Source: Cyanobacteria bacterium UBA1221 (GTDB taxonomy: Bacteria > Cyanobacteriota > Vampirovibrionia > Gastranaerophilales > Gastranaerophilaceae). Taken from it: a stretch of DNA of 19,913 bases. Below the pieces are notes generated by a model. The model was not told the DNA's origin. It did not search any database and was given only the letters and a program-made list of their open reading frames with translations. The stretch is taken from positions 21,714-41,626 of the forward strand of contig DBXD01000006.1 in NCBI GenBank assembly GCA_002309425.1, given 5' to 3'. Below, piece by piece: positions 1 to 7,278 of this stretch. Every line of letters starts with the position of its first letter. Position 1 is the first letter of the stretch. The translations under genes and the position numbers were made by a program.

Positions 1-726
1 GCAAAACTTATCGGTTCTCCTCCGGGTTATGTCGGTTATGATGAGGGTGGTCATCTGACAGAACTTATCAGAAAGAAACCATATTCTGTTGTTCTGTTCG
101 ATGAGATTGAAAAGGCTCATCCTGATGTGTTCAATATCATGTTACAGATTCTTGATGACGGTCGCTTGACTGATTCTAAGGGACGTCATATTAATTTTAA
201 AAATACTATAATTATTATGACTTCTAATGTCGGTGCAAGTATGATTACGACAACTTCAAGACTGGGCTTCTCTACAGCGGAAGATGAATCTAAGGATAAA
301 TACGAAAAACTTAAAGATACCGTTATGGAAGAAATGAAGAAGGCTTTCAGACCGGAATTCTTGAATCGTATTGATGAAACAATCGTATTCTCTCATCTTT
401 CAAAAGAAGAAATCAGACAGATTGTTGATTTGATGCTTCGTGATTTGTTCAAACGTCTTGATGAAAAAGAATTAAAGGTGGATGTAACAGATGAAGTTAA
501 AGACCATCTGGCAGAAGCAGGATATTCGGAAGCATATGGTGCCAGACCTTTAAGACGGCTAATTCAGCGCAAGATTGAGGATATGCTTGCAGAAGAAATT
601 CTGTCCGGCAAATATTCTGCAGGTGATACTATAAGATTAGTTATGAATGATGACAAAATTACCTGTGAAAAGGCAACAAAACGTCGTTCTTCCAAAGCAA
701 AAGAAGAAGTTTCCGTTGCGGAATAA
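1..726 (+). CDS. clpC: ClpC/ClpA-type AAA+ unfoldase, C-terminal 241 residues (5' end outside window)
   Basis: This is the C-terminal end of an HSP100 ATPase that unfolds proteins and threads them into ClpP in the cytoplasm. The frame is open from base 1 and stops with TAA at 724-726. Visible residues show the second AAA+ module: the pore loop GYVGYDEGG (9-17), Walker B VVLFDEIEKAH with D34/E35, sensor-1 Asn in IIMTSN (76), the Arg-finger region FRPEFLNRID (117-126) and sensor-2 GARPLRR (180-186), followed by the D2 small domain. The D2 Walker A, the whole D1 module and the N-domain (roughly 580 residues in the family) lie upstream. The tail after about residue 222 is short and charged. ClpC is preferred over ClpB because of the short tail and the FRPEFLNRIDE form, but ClpA or ClpE cannot be excluded without the N-terminus. 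Its terminator is shared with the convergent gene. Confidence 0.9.
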   Translation, partial: AKLIGSPPGYVGYDEGGHLTELIRKKPYSVVLFDEIEKAHPDVFNIMLQILDDGRLTDSKGRHINFKNTIIIMTSNVGASMITTTSRLGFSTAEDESKDKYEKLKDTVMEEMKKAFRPEFLNRIDETIVFSHLSKEEIRQIVDLMLRDLFKRLDEKELKVDVTDEVKDHLAEAGYSEAYGARPLRRLIQRKIEDMLAEEILSGKYSAGDTIRLVMNDDKITCEKATKRRSSKAKEEVSVAE

Positions 727-743
727 TTAAAAATATTTATAGT

Positions 744-780
744 AAAAGCGGTATCAGACAAATGATACCGCTTTTTATTT
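744..780. terminator. Bidirectional hairpin terminator between clpC and the convergent reductase gene
   Basis: There is a perfect 13-bp stem, AAAAGCGGTATCA (744-756) with TGATACCGCTTTT (763-775), and a 6-base loop GACAAA. It is followed by TTATTT on the plus strand, giving a T-rich tail for clpC. Read on the minus strand the same stem also ends in TTTT and then an AT-rich run, so it can terminate the opposite gene. The stop codon of that gene (TAA, complement of 775-777) abuts the stem. The hairpin is plainly visible; bidirectional activity is inferred. Confidence 0.85.
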
Positions 781-1689
781 ATTATAATCAATTATTTCAA
801 ACATTTCATTTATCATATTGCAGTACGGGGTCGGAATTTTATGTTTCATGCCCAGTTTAGTGACAGTGCCTGCAAAAATCTCGTTTTCTGTTTTTCTTCC
901 CGCTTCGACATCTTGCAGCATGGATGTTTTTCCGTCAGCGGACATTTTCTTTAAGTAATCCAATGAACTTTTGAGGAGGTGTTCAGTATTTTTAATTCCT
1001 TCGGCTTTTGCTATTTCAATGACTTCTGCCATTATTTTTTGTGCAAAATCCATGAACGGGGGGGTATTTTGCATTTCTCCGAATGTTAGTCTGAACAGTG
1101 CGGTTGTAGGGTTTGAGGAAATATTTAGTATAAATTTTTGCCACAAGGCATATTTTATATCATCCGGAATCTCATAATCAATTTTGGCAGTATCAAAAAT
1201 TTCTTTTACTTGGTATATTTTCGGGTCATTTTTATTCTCTGAACCAAAAACGATTTTGCCTATTCCGTCGTGGGTTATGTAATTGTTTTCCCTGATTGCG
1301 CTATGTCCGATAAAAAAGGAATAGAGCACTTTGTCCCAGCCGTACTTTTCGGCGGCTGCACTCTCGCTTGTGACCCCATTTAAAAGAGGGAAGATAACAG
1401 TATCTTCTCCTACAAAATTTTTGATTTCTTCCAATGCTTCATTGTATCCCGAATATTTTGTTGAGATGATAATTAAGTCAGCTTTTATTGCAGGGTAGTC
1501 AGGCGTTATGTATTTAGGATTCAGGGGGCTGCTGTTAAATAATACCGGATTTTTTTTGTATTTCTCTATTCTGGATTTGTCTGCAAGTACATAAAAATCA
1601 ACTTGCGGAGTATTGCAGAATTTATCTGCATAAATTCCCCCGATAGCTCCAAGTCCGCATAGGATAACCTTTTTAAAATCATTTTTCAT
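775..1689 (-). CDS. panE: Ketopantoate reductase family protein (2-dehydropantoate 2-reductase)
   Basis: This 304-residue cytoplasmic enzyme of the ApbA/PanE family is expected to reduce 2-dehydropantoate to pantoate with NADPH, a step of pantothenate/CoA synthesis. The N-terminal Rossmann motif GLGAIG is at residues 12-17. STK with K78 matches the substrate/NADP-contact Lys of the family. The C-terminal helical domain carries the catalytic Lys in WQKFILN (K185), N189, and the SMLQD...GRKTE block (residues 256-268) whose final Glu (E268) corresponds to the conserved substrate-binding Glu. Length agrees with the family. No clear Shine-Dalgarno is seen before the ATG. It stands alone on the minus strand between two plus-strand genes, with no other pantothenate gene nearby, so a related 2-keto acid reductase remains possible. 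Confidence 0.85.
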   Translation of the reverse strand: MKNDFKKVILCGLGAIGGIYADKFCNTPQVDFYVLADKSRIEKYKKNPVLFNSSPLNPKYITPDYPAIKADLIIISTKYSGYNEALEEIKNFVGEDTVIFPLLNGVTSESAAAEKYGWDKVLYSFFIGHSAIRENNYITHDGIGKIVFGSENKNDPKIYQVKEIFDTAKIDYEIPDDIKYALWQKFILNISSNPTTALFRLTFGEMQNTPPFMDFAQKIMAEVIEIAKAEGIKNTEHLLKSSLDYLKKMSADGKTSMLQDVEAGRKTENEIFAGTVTKLGMKHKIPTPYCNMINEMFEIIDYNK

Positions 1690-1779
1690 ACAAGAATTTT
1701 ACCATAATAAGTTGCTGTTTATATAATAAATTGTAAAATTTTATTAAAAACTGTCAATTTTTTGTTCAAAAAATACTTT

Positions 1780-1814
1780 ATATATACGTGTAGTGTTATA
1801 TCGTGCCGTGAGGT
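1780..1814 (+). promoter_or_regulatory. Leader motif and close-spaced ribosome site upstream of the HD-GYP gene
   Basis: The stretch ATATATACGTGTAGT at 1780-1794, followed by GTTATA, matches 14 of 15 bases of ATATATATGTGTAGT at 5041-5055, upstream of another gene. GAGGT at 1810-1814 is a Shine-Dalgarno only 3 bases before the ATG at 1818. The TATATA could be a -10 box, but I see no -35 at a good distance, so the function is open. Confidence 0.35.
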
Positions 1815-1817
1815 AAA

Positions 1818-2627
1818 ATGAATTTTAATGTAGGTAAAATTCCGTATATAAATACGTTTTTGGGCGTTTCGGCCCCAAATCCCCGTCCTGCTGATGTCCG
1901 ACAGGTCGGTTGCACACCTGCAGTTCCTGCAGATACTTTTCATAGCAGCAATCCTGAGCGATATGCTTCTGAATTTATGATTTCTAAACTCGTCAGAGAT
2001 AATAGTAATATTGAAAATATACTAAGAACAAACGGTTTGCAGTGTGTTGTGAATACAAAAGATTTAAACTACATTATGAATGAGCATGGTAACGCTACAA
2101 GGACTATTGCACAGGGAATATATGAGAATCTGCCGTATTCGCTGAGTTCAACGGTAGATATTAACTCTCTTAAAGAAGCCGCATACTTACATGATATTGG
2201 TAAGGTGCTGATTCCTGATGATATTCTGAATAAAAAAGATACACTTAATTTGGGCGAAACAAAGGTAATGCAGTTACATCCCGTTTTGAGCAGGGAATTG
2301 TTGAGAAACACTAATATTAATCCGCGAACACTTTACCTGATTGAGAATCACCATCAGGATATACTGAGAAGCGGTTACCCGAAAGCCGGCAAGGACTTTA
2401 AAGCAGATACGGATTTGCAGATACTTGCGTTGGCAGACAAGTATTCTGCTCTGACAGAGGCAAGGGCTTATAAAGCACCTTTATCCAGAGAAAGCGCCCT
2501 GACTATTCTTAACACAGAAGTAAAAATGGGCAAGTTTAATCCGCAGATTTATAATGCTTTGGTTAAATATACGGCATCTTTACCCGAAAGTAATCCGTTA
2601 TTAGCTAATTCAAATATAACAATGTAA
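1818..2627 (+). CDS. Single-domain HD-GYP-type metal-dependent phosphohydrolase
   Basis: The 269-residue protein has a non-conserved N-terminus (about 1-80) and an HD-GYP-like domain (about 85-250). Members of this family usually hydrolyse cyclic di-GMP or related nucleotides. The visible metal and motif residues are H90 (first motif), H125-D126 in LHDIGK, H154 in LHP, H178-H179 in ENHHQ, G186-Y187-P188, and D207 in ADKYSAL followed by RAYK. The GYP loop reads ILRSGYP rather than the usual (D)GxGYP. The enzyme is probably active, but the signal-loop residues are divergent. There is no receiver, GAF or transmembrane sensor domain attached, so any input must come from the short N-terminus or from partners. 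It is probably cytoplasmic. The ATG at 1818 is supported by GAGGT at 1810. The substrate is unproven. Confidence 0.8.
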   Translation: MNFNVGKIPYINTFLGVSAPNPRPADVRQVGCTPAVPADTFHSSNPERYASEFMISKLVRDNSNIENILRTNGLQCVVNTKDLNYIMNEHGNATRTIAQGIYENLPYSLSSTVDINSLKEAAYLHDIGKVLIPDDILNKKDTLNLGETKVMQLHPVLSRELLRNTNINPRTLYLIENHHQDILRSGYPKAGKDFKADTDLQILALADKYSALTEARAYKAPLSRESALTILNTEVKMGKFNPQIYNALVKYTASLPESNPLLANSNITM

Positions 2628-2664
2628 CAAATAATAATTTTTGTTAAAAATTTGCCAAAATTCC

Positions 2665-2711
2665 ATGACAAATATTTAAGATTGTCATATTATAATCTTA
2701 TCAGTTGGAGG
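2665..2711 (+). promoter_or_regulatory. Promoter and strong ribosome site fixing a TTG start
   Basis: A -35-like ATGACA (2665-2670) and -10 TATTAT (2688-2693) are separated by 17 bases; a perfect TATAAT also lies at 2691-2696. GGAGG at 2707-2711 is placed 5 bases before TTG at 2717. The first in-frame TTG at 2705 overlaps the Shine-Dalgarno itself and is therefore unlikely to be the start. Confidence 0.55.
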
Positions 2712-2716
2712 TTACT

Positions 2717-3193
2717 TTGTTAGAAGATATTGTAGATAAAAAATCGGGATTTGACTTAACTTCTAAAAGTTCGTTCTCAAACAGTGAGGACAGTTTTACC
2801 TCGCGGTCATATGCTGCAATGCTGGCGAAGAATGATGTTCCGTATTCTCACAAAAGAGTTGCGGACAATTATATTGTTATAAAAAGAATTTATAAGTTTC
2901 AGGCGGTTCAGAGCAGAATTACTCCGACAGAAAAAGAATTGCTTGCAAAATATGACTTTAATACGCTTGAATATACTACGGCAAAACAGATGAATGAAGA
3001 ATTATCATTGCTTCAAAAATGGTCTGCTTCTATAGATGCCGAGTTAAAAGCAGATGCCGACAAGATAATGGAAATAAGGGCAAAAGAGTTAAAATTTATA
3101 GATGCTAATTGTTATGCTACAATATCTAATGAGATTTATAAAGGTTATGTTGCATTGTCTCATTATTTTGAAGAGATTAGCAAGTTTAAGTAA
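2717..3193 (+). CDS. Small hypothetical soluble protein, TTG start
   Basis: I do not recognise this 158-residue protein. It is polar and mostly helical in appearance, with no signal peptide and no membrane segment. The first 35 residues are Ser/Asp/Lys-rich and probably disordered. The region from about 80 to 130 (ending in alternating Glu/Lys/Ala/Leu) could form a coiled coil. A single Cys is seen near the C-terminus. The start is set at TTG 2717 because GGAGG sits 5 bases upstream; an upstream in-frame TTG at 2705 would add four residues but overlaps the ribosome site. It has its own likely promoter, 89 bases after the HD-GYP gene. It could be a lineage-specific regulator or structural protein, but nothing in the sequence settles this. 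Confidence 0.65.
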   Translation: MLEDIVDKKSGFDLTSKSSFSNSEDSFTSRSYAAMLAKNDVPYSHKRVADNYIVIKRIYKFQAVQSRITPTEKELLAKYDFNTLEYTTAKQMNEELSLLQKWSASIDAELKADADKIMEIRAKELKFIDANCYATISNEIYKGYVALSHYFEEISKFK

Positions 3194-3224
3194 AATAGTT
3201 TTTTTATATAATAATGTCATATAT

Positions 3225-3260
3225 AAAAAACGGACTATCCAAATAAAAGATAGTCCGTTT
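3225..3260 (-). terminator. Intrinsic terminator of lysS, possibly bidirectional
   Basis: There is a perfect 12-bp stem AAACGGACTATC (3228-3239) with GATAGTCCGTTT (3249-3260) and a 9-base loop. On the minus strand the stem is followed by a T-run and TATATAT, a good U-tract for lysS, which ends 22 bases before it. On the plus strand only TTT and then CATTATAT follow, so termination of the small gene ending at 3193 would be weaker. Confidence 0.85.
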
Positions 3261-3281
3261 CATTATATTATTTATGCTGTA

Positions 3282-4781
3282 TTACAGCCTCTTTTTTAAC
3301 GTTGGGAAGGCAATGACATCTCTTATGGACTGAGAATCCGTCAGCAGCATAACCAATCTGTCAATTCCTAATCCTAATCCGCCCATTGGAGGAACCCCAT
3401 GCTCTAATGCGCAAATATAATCTTCGTCAATAGGCATAGCCTCATCATCACCGTTTGCTTTTGCCTGCATCTGAGCTTCAAATCTCATCCTTTGGTCTAT
3501 TGGATCTGTGAGCTCAGAAAAGGCGTTCGCTATTTCCCAGCCGTTTACACGCGTTTCAAAACGTTCGGTTAGTCTGTCATTATTTCTGTGAACTTTTGCC
3601 AACGGTGAAATATCCCTCGGATAATCAATGATGTGTATCGGCTGAATAAGTGTAGGTTCGACTTTTTCTTCAAATATTAAATCTATAACCTTGCCCCAGT
3701 TATCGCATTCTTCAGGGTCAATCCCCAAAGATTTTGCTTTTGCTTTAGCATCTTCCAGGGAGTAGCATGTTCCGAAATCAATTCCTGTTTTTTCGTATAT
3801 GGCACCAATCATGGTCTTTCTGTCCCATGGCGGGGTCAAATCTATTTCGTTGTCCCCGTACTTGATTTTCATTGTGCCGAGAACTTCTTTTGCTACAGTT
3901 GATACAAGATTTTCGGTTAATGTCATCATCTCATTGTAGTCAACAAAAGCCTGATATAATTCCATCATTGTAAACTCAGGATTGTGACGGATATCAATAC
4001 CTTCGTTCCTGAAACTTCTGTTTATCTCAAAAATCTTTTCGGAAACACCGCCAACCATAAGCCTTTTTAGGTAAAGCTCAGGTGCTATTCTTAAGAACAT
4101 GTCCATATCCAGAGTGTTGTGATGCGTAACAAACGGCCGAGCATTTGCCCCGCCTGCCTGCGGATGGAGCATGGGAGTTTCAACCTCCAAAAAGCCTCTG
4201 TCTGTCAGATATTCTCTGATTTTTTGTATAATTAAACTTCTTGTTCTGAATGTTTTTCTGACATCTTCGTTTACAATCATATCAACGTAGCGTTGTCTGT
4301 ATCTTGTTTCAACATCAGTTAAGCCGTGGAATTTTTCAGGCAGAGGAAGCAGTGACTTTGAAAGGATCGTAAGAGATGTTGCTTTTATCGACAATTCTCC
4401 TCTCGGCGTTCTTCTTATCGTTCCGGTAAATCCTGCAATATCTCCGATATCAAGCAGTTTCAATACAGCTAATTGATCTTCGGATAAATTTTGTTTGTGC
4501 GAAAATATTTGAATTTTTCCGGAATAGTCCATTAAATCAATAAACATGCCGCTGTTCCGGATTGCCATGATTCTGCCGGCAACAGAGTATTCATCTTCGG
4601 TTTCAACACCTGCTTCCAAATCTTTGTACTTTTCCTGTAATTCGGAGGCATCCGCATTTTTGTTAAATACATACGGGTATGGATTAATACCTTTGTCTGC
4701 CAAATCCGCAAGTTTCTGTACTCTGATTTGTCTTATTTGTTCTCCCGCTGATGCAGGAGTCATAGTTTGTTCCTGACTCAT
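3282..4781 (-). CDS. lysS: Lysyl-tRNA synthetase, class II
   Basis: This cytoplasmic enzyme charges tRNA-Lys with lysine using ATP. The 499-residue length is normal for the bacterial class II form. An OB-fold anticodon-binding domain occupies about residues 66-145. Class II motif 1 lies around GFLEVETPML (196-205), motif 2 around FRNEG...HNPEFTMMELY (257-276), and motif 3 around GLGLGIDRLVMLL (468-480). The WEIANAFSEL block (415-424) is the lysine/ATP pocket typical of LysRS. The start ATG is supported by AAGGAAG on the minus strand (complement of 4787-4793), 5 bases upstream. It is a single-gene unit with its own promoter region and terminator. Confidence 0.98.
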   Translation of the reverse strand: MSQEQTMTPASAGEQIRQIRVQKLADLADKGINPYPYVFNKNADASELQEKYKDLEAGVETEDEYSVAGRIMAIRNSGMFIDLMDYSGKIQIFSHKQNLSEDQLAVLKLLDIGDIAGFTGTIRRTPRGELSIKATSLTILSKSLLPLPEKFHGLTDVETRYRQRYVDMIVNEDVRKTFRTRSLIIQKIREYLTDRGFLEVETPMLHPQAGGANARPFVTHHNTLDMDMFLRIAPELYLKRLMVGGVSEKIFEINRSFRNEGIDIRHNPEFTMMELYQAFVDYNEMMTLTENLVSTVAKEVLGTMKIKYGDNEIDLTPPWDRKTMIGAIYEKTGIDFGTCYSLEDAKAKAKSLGIDPEECDNWGKVIDLIFEEKVEPTLIQPIHIIDYPRDISPLAKVHRNNDRLTERFETRVNGWEIANAFSELTDPIDQRMRFEAQMQAKANGDDEAMPIDEDYICALEHGVPPMGGLGLGIDRLVMLLTDSQSIRDVIAFPTLKKRL

Positions 4782-5082
4782 TTTTTCTTCCTTATATTAA
4801 AACTAATATCCTATGTGTTGAATGTTAACACAGACAAACCCTGCTGTAAAGGAAATATTGAGAGTATTTTACCTGTATTTAATGAAATTTATTGTTACAA
4901 TCTGTTATATTTGTAGTAAATAACTTGAAAAATTTTTTTAGATTAAGTATGATAAGTACACTTATTGTACTAAGTTTTGTAAAAAATTTTTAAAATTTTC
5001 CCCAAAAAAGGCAATAAGTAACGGATATGTTTTTTTATAAATATATATGTGTAGTTAGTTATGTAAAAAGTGAAGAAGGTAA
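4782..5082. other. 301-base divergent intergenic region between lysS and the 709-residue membrane protein gene
   Basis: No gene is seen here. From left to right it holds the lysS ribosome site (4787-4793), a candidate lysS promoter containing a palindrome (4808-4837), and an AT-rich stretch. It then shows a TAAGT-AC-ACTTA palindrome (4953-4964) with a direct repeat TAAGTA at 4944 and 4953, the motif TCCCCAAAAAAG (4999-5010, repeated upstream of the giant surface gene), and the ATATATATGTGTAGT motif (5041-5055). The ribosome site GAAGAAGG at 5072-5079 serves the downstream gene. Confidence 0.7.
4808..4837 (-). promoter_or_regulatory. Candidate lysS promoter with a palindrome filling the spacer
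   Basis: On the minus strand, TTGTCT (complement of 4832-4837) and TAGGAT (complement of 4808-4813) are 18 bases apart, each matching 4 of 6 consensus bases. The spacer coincides with an imperfect inverted repeat TGTGTT-GAATGTT-AACACA (4814-4832). The dyad could be an operator or a leader hairpin. The promoter call is weak. Confidence 0.35.
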
Positions 5083-7212
5083 ATGGCAATACAGTCAATA
5101 AATATCTCGGATGTAGATTCGGCAAATAAGACAAGGAAAGATATACGACAGAAGGCTGCCTGTATGTCCGTTCAACCGTCTTTTCAGGGTTTGGAAACAA
5201 TACCTGTTGTTGTTGCAGATGCTCTTTATAATGGCGGATTTATAACATCATTTATTGCTCAGGACTTTTTCGGTATGGCCGGACCAAGGGTTTTGGAAGG
5301 TATAAACAGACGTCCTGTAAATCCCGAAACCGGTAAAAAAGAAGGACCTTACAACTGGGCTTTTGCAAGACGTGAAGGAATAAGGGAAATATTAAGCGGA
5401 CCAAGTGCCTTTATTATTCCTGCCTGCATTCTTCATTTTGTTAAAAAGCATGGCGGAACGGCAAATAATGTTCCCGTAGATATGATTCAGGGATTGGGTA
5501 ATACCTTTGTCGATTATGCAGGCAAAAATTCCTCAACGCTTAGTGATGTTGCAAAAACTAAACGGGGATTTTATGAAGCAGTATATGATAACCTGATGCA
5601 TACTACTTTTGCGGAAGGTATGCCGCCTGAAGAAGAATTACAGAAATTAAGATTTACAAGAGAGGATTTCGCAAACAGGGCTATCGAAATTGAGCAGGCC
5701 GGCGGTAAGAAAAAATCTCTGTTCCAGATACTTGCAAATAAAAAAGTCGAGGGGTCTCCAGAAGATTTAACCGAAAGCTTTATGAACAATTATATGGAGT
5801 TGAGGAAAAAGCATCTGAGTCCGATGGCAGATTGTTCTTCCGCTGAAATTGTTGTAAATCCCGAAAAAATCGGCAAGTATGCAGAAACACTTCAGCCTGC
5901 TGACAAGACAGGTGTTTCCTTTAAGAAATTACTTAAATCAATGAGAGATTTTTCAAATGACGTTGTTGGTTCTACAAGTGAAGCTTTGACAAAATATAAA
6001 GATAAGTTTGAACCTGAAAAATTCCTGAAAGATTTTATAAAGAAACGTTCCGGATCAAGAATCCTTACCAATATGGGCATGTGGTTCGCTGTTGTCGGTT
6101 TCTACCTGTTTATACCGAAGTTGTATTCTTTAGGCTTAAAAGGTAAAAATCCGGCATTTATGCATGAACAAAGAGCTGAAGAAGAAAAAGCAAAAGCAAA
6201 AGCGCAGCAGGCTCAGAAAGCTCAGCAAGCGCCGCAGACATTTACATCAAAAGCCTCAGATAAAGTAGGACAAGGAAAAGATGTTTCTTTCACCGGAAAG
6301 TTGAATTTGAGTACGAAAACTGCAGAGAAGGTTTTAAATTCCGGCAAGTTGAGAAATTTCCTCAGAAACTTTGAATTTAATGATGCATCGATGTCAGTTG
6401 AGGCGATGCTTATGCTCTTGTTTGGTTTTTGTTTGCCTCCGAGGTTGTGGAATGCCCCTGATAAATATGACCTGAAAGAAACAATATTGAGAGATATTAC
6501 AAGTTTCTTGTCAATTTTGTTTGCTGCACAGGCGTTATCAAGAGGTTTCTCTGAAACTTTCTCAAAGTTATCCGGCTTGGCACTTAATGTTAAACCGGCA
6601 AATCATGATTCCGGTTTATGGGCAAAATTCAAGAATTACTTCTCTCCGTCAAAAGGTATAAAAATTCTTGACAATGTTGAACTTGATGCAAAATATGTAA
6701 ATGTTCATAATTACAAGGGCGGCATAAGCGGTTTCTTTGACTTTGTGTCAGGTAATGGCGGGAACTTGAAGAAATTGTTAATGTATGACAATGTTGTTGC
6801 AGAAAAAGCAAAAGTAATTCTCGGCAAAGATGTGAAAGATGTTGTAAATGACAAAGAAATCAGAGATGCATTTAAAAATGTTACCGGCGAAGAAAAGCAA
6901 AATGCACTAAAGGCAATTGAAGATGTATTTAAGAACTCTAAGAATAAATACGTAAAAGGTGCAAAACTCTATAACAGTATGTTCACATTCTTATCTACGA
7001 TAGTCTTTGTCCCTGCGTTTATGATATGGCTGGCAAGAAAGTGTGACAAGATGACAAGAGAAGCCCGTGCAAAAGATTTGGCTTTAGCTGCAGCTCAAAA
7101 TGGAAACCAAAACAATCCTGCTGTAAACGCTTCCGGGCAAATTCAAAAATCCGTAAATTATTCTGTTGATAAGTTGGCAAACATAAATATGCAGGGTTTC
7201 TTACATAAATAA
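5083..7212 (+). CDS. Large multi-pass membrane protein of unknown function with S-F-x-G peptides
   Basis: I do not recognise a named family for this 709-residue protein. Hydrophobic stretches that may span or re-enter the membrane lie at about 48-68, 104-119, 330-350, 438-452, 468-486 and 632-650. The last two thirds alternate with long soluble parts: a charged helical block (170-325), an Ala/Gln/Lys-rich linker (365-386) and a Lys-rich block (560-625). The peptide S-F-Q-G occurs at 33-36 and S-F-T-G at 402-405; I recall such F-x-G peptides being frequent in Gastranaerophilales proteins, an impression rather than a searched fact. There is no classical signal peptide. The ATG is supported by GAAGAAGG at 5072. 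Gene order suggests a separate unit; the next gene has its own promoter. Confidence 0.75.
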   Translation: MAIQSINISDVDSANKTRKDIRQKAACMSVQPSFQGLETIPVVVADALYNGGFITSFIAQDFFGMAGPRVLEGINRRPVNPETGKKEGPYNWAFARREGIREILSGPSAFIIPACILHFVKKHGGTANNVPVDMIQGLGNTFVDYAGKNSSTLSDVAKTKRGFYEAVYDNLMHTTFAEGMPPEEELQKLRFTREDFANRAIEIEQAGGKKKSLFQILANKKVEGSPEDLTESFMNNYMELRKKHLSPMADCSSAEIVVNPEKIGKYAETLQPADKTGVSFKKLLKSMRDFSNDVVGSTSEALTKYKDKFEPEKFLKDFIKKRSGSRILTNMGMWFAVVGFYLFIPKLYSLGLKGKNPAFMHEQRAEEEKAKAKAQQAQKAQQAPQTFTSKASDKVGQGKDVSFTGKLNLSTKTAEKVLNSGKLRNFLRNFEFNDASMSVEAMLMLLFGFCLPPRLWNAPDKYDLKETILRDITSFLSILFAAQALSRGFSETFSKLSGLALNVKPANHDSGLWAKFKNYFSPSKGIKILDNVELDAKYVNVHNYKGGISGFFDFVSGNGGNLKKLLMYDNVVAEKAKVILGKDVKDVVNDKEIRDAFKNVTGEEKQNALKAIEDVFKNSKNKYVKGAKLYNSMFTFLSTIVFVPAFMIWLARKCDKMTREARAKDLALAAAQNGNQNNPAVNASGQIQKSVNYSVDKLANINMQGFLHK

Positions 7213-7214
7213 AT

Positions 7215-7271
7215 TTGACAAATTTTCACAATTTGATACGATAACTATATACAGTATTAGTTCGTTGGAGG
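7215..7271 (+). promoter_or_regulatory. Promoter and ribosome site for a TTG-initiated membrane protein gene
   Basis: A consensus -35 TTGACA (7215-7220) and a -10-like TACGAT (7237-7242) are separated by 16 bases, starting 3 bases after the previous stop codon. TTGGAGG at 7265-7271 is a strong Shine-Dalgarno 7 bases before the TTG start at 7279. Confidence 0.6.
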
Positions 7272-7278
7272 CTTTGTT

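Noticed and set aside
2626..2645. AACAAA ... TTTGTT as a terminator after the HD-GYP gene
   Set aside because: Only six mostly A-T pairs, no GC core; too weak to call.
4953..4974. TAAGT-AC-ACTTA palindrome as a defined operator
   Set aside because: It is short, AT-rich and can arise by chance in this sequence; mentioned only as part of the intergenic description.
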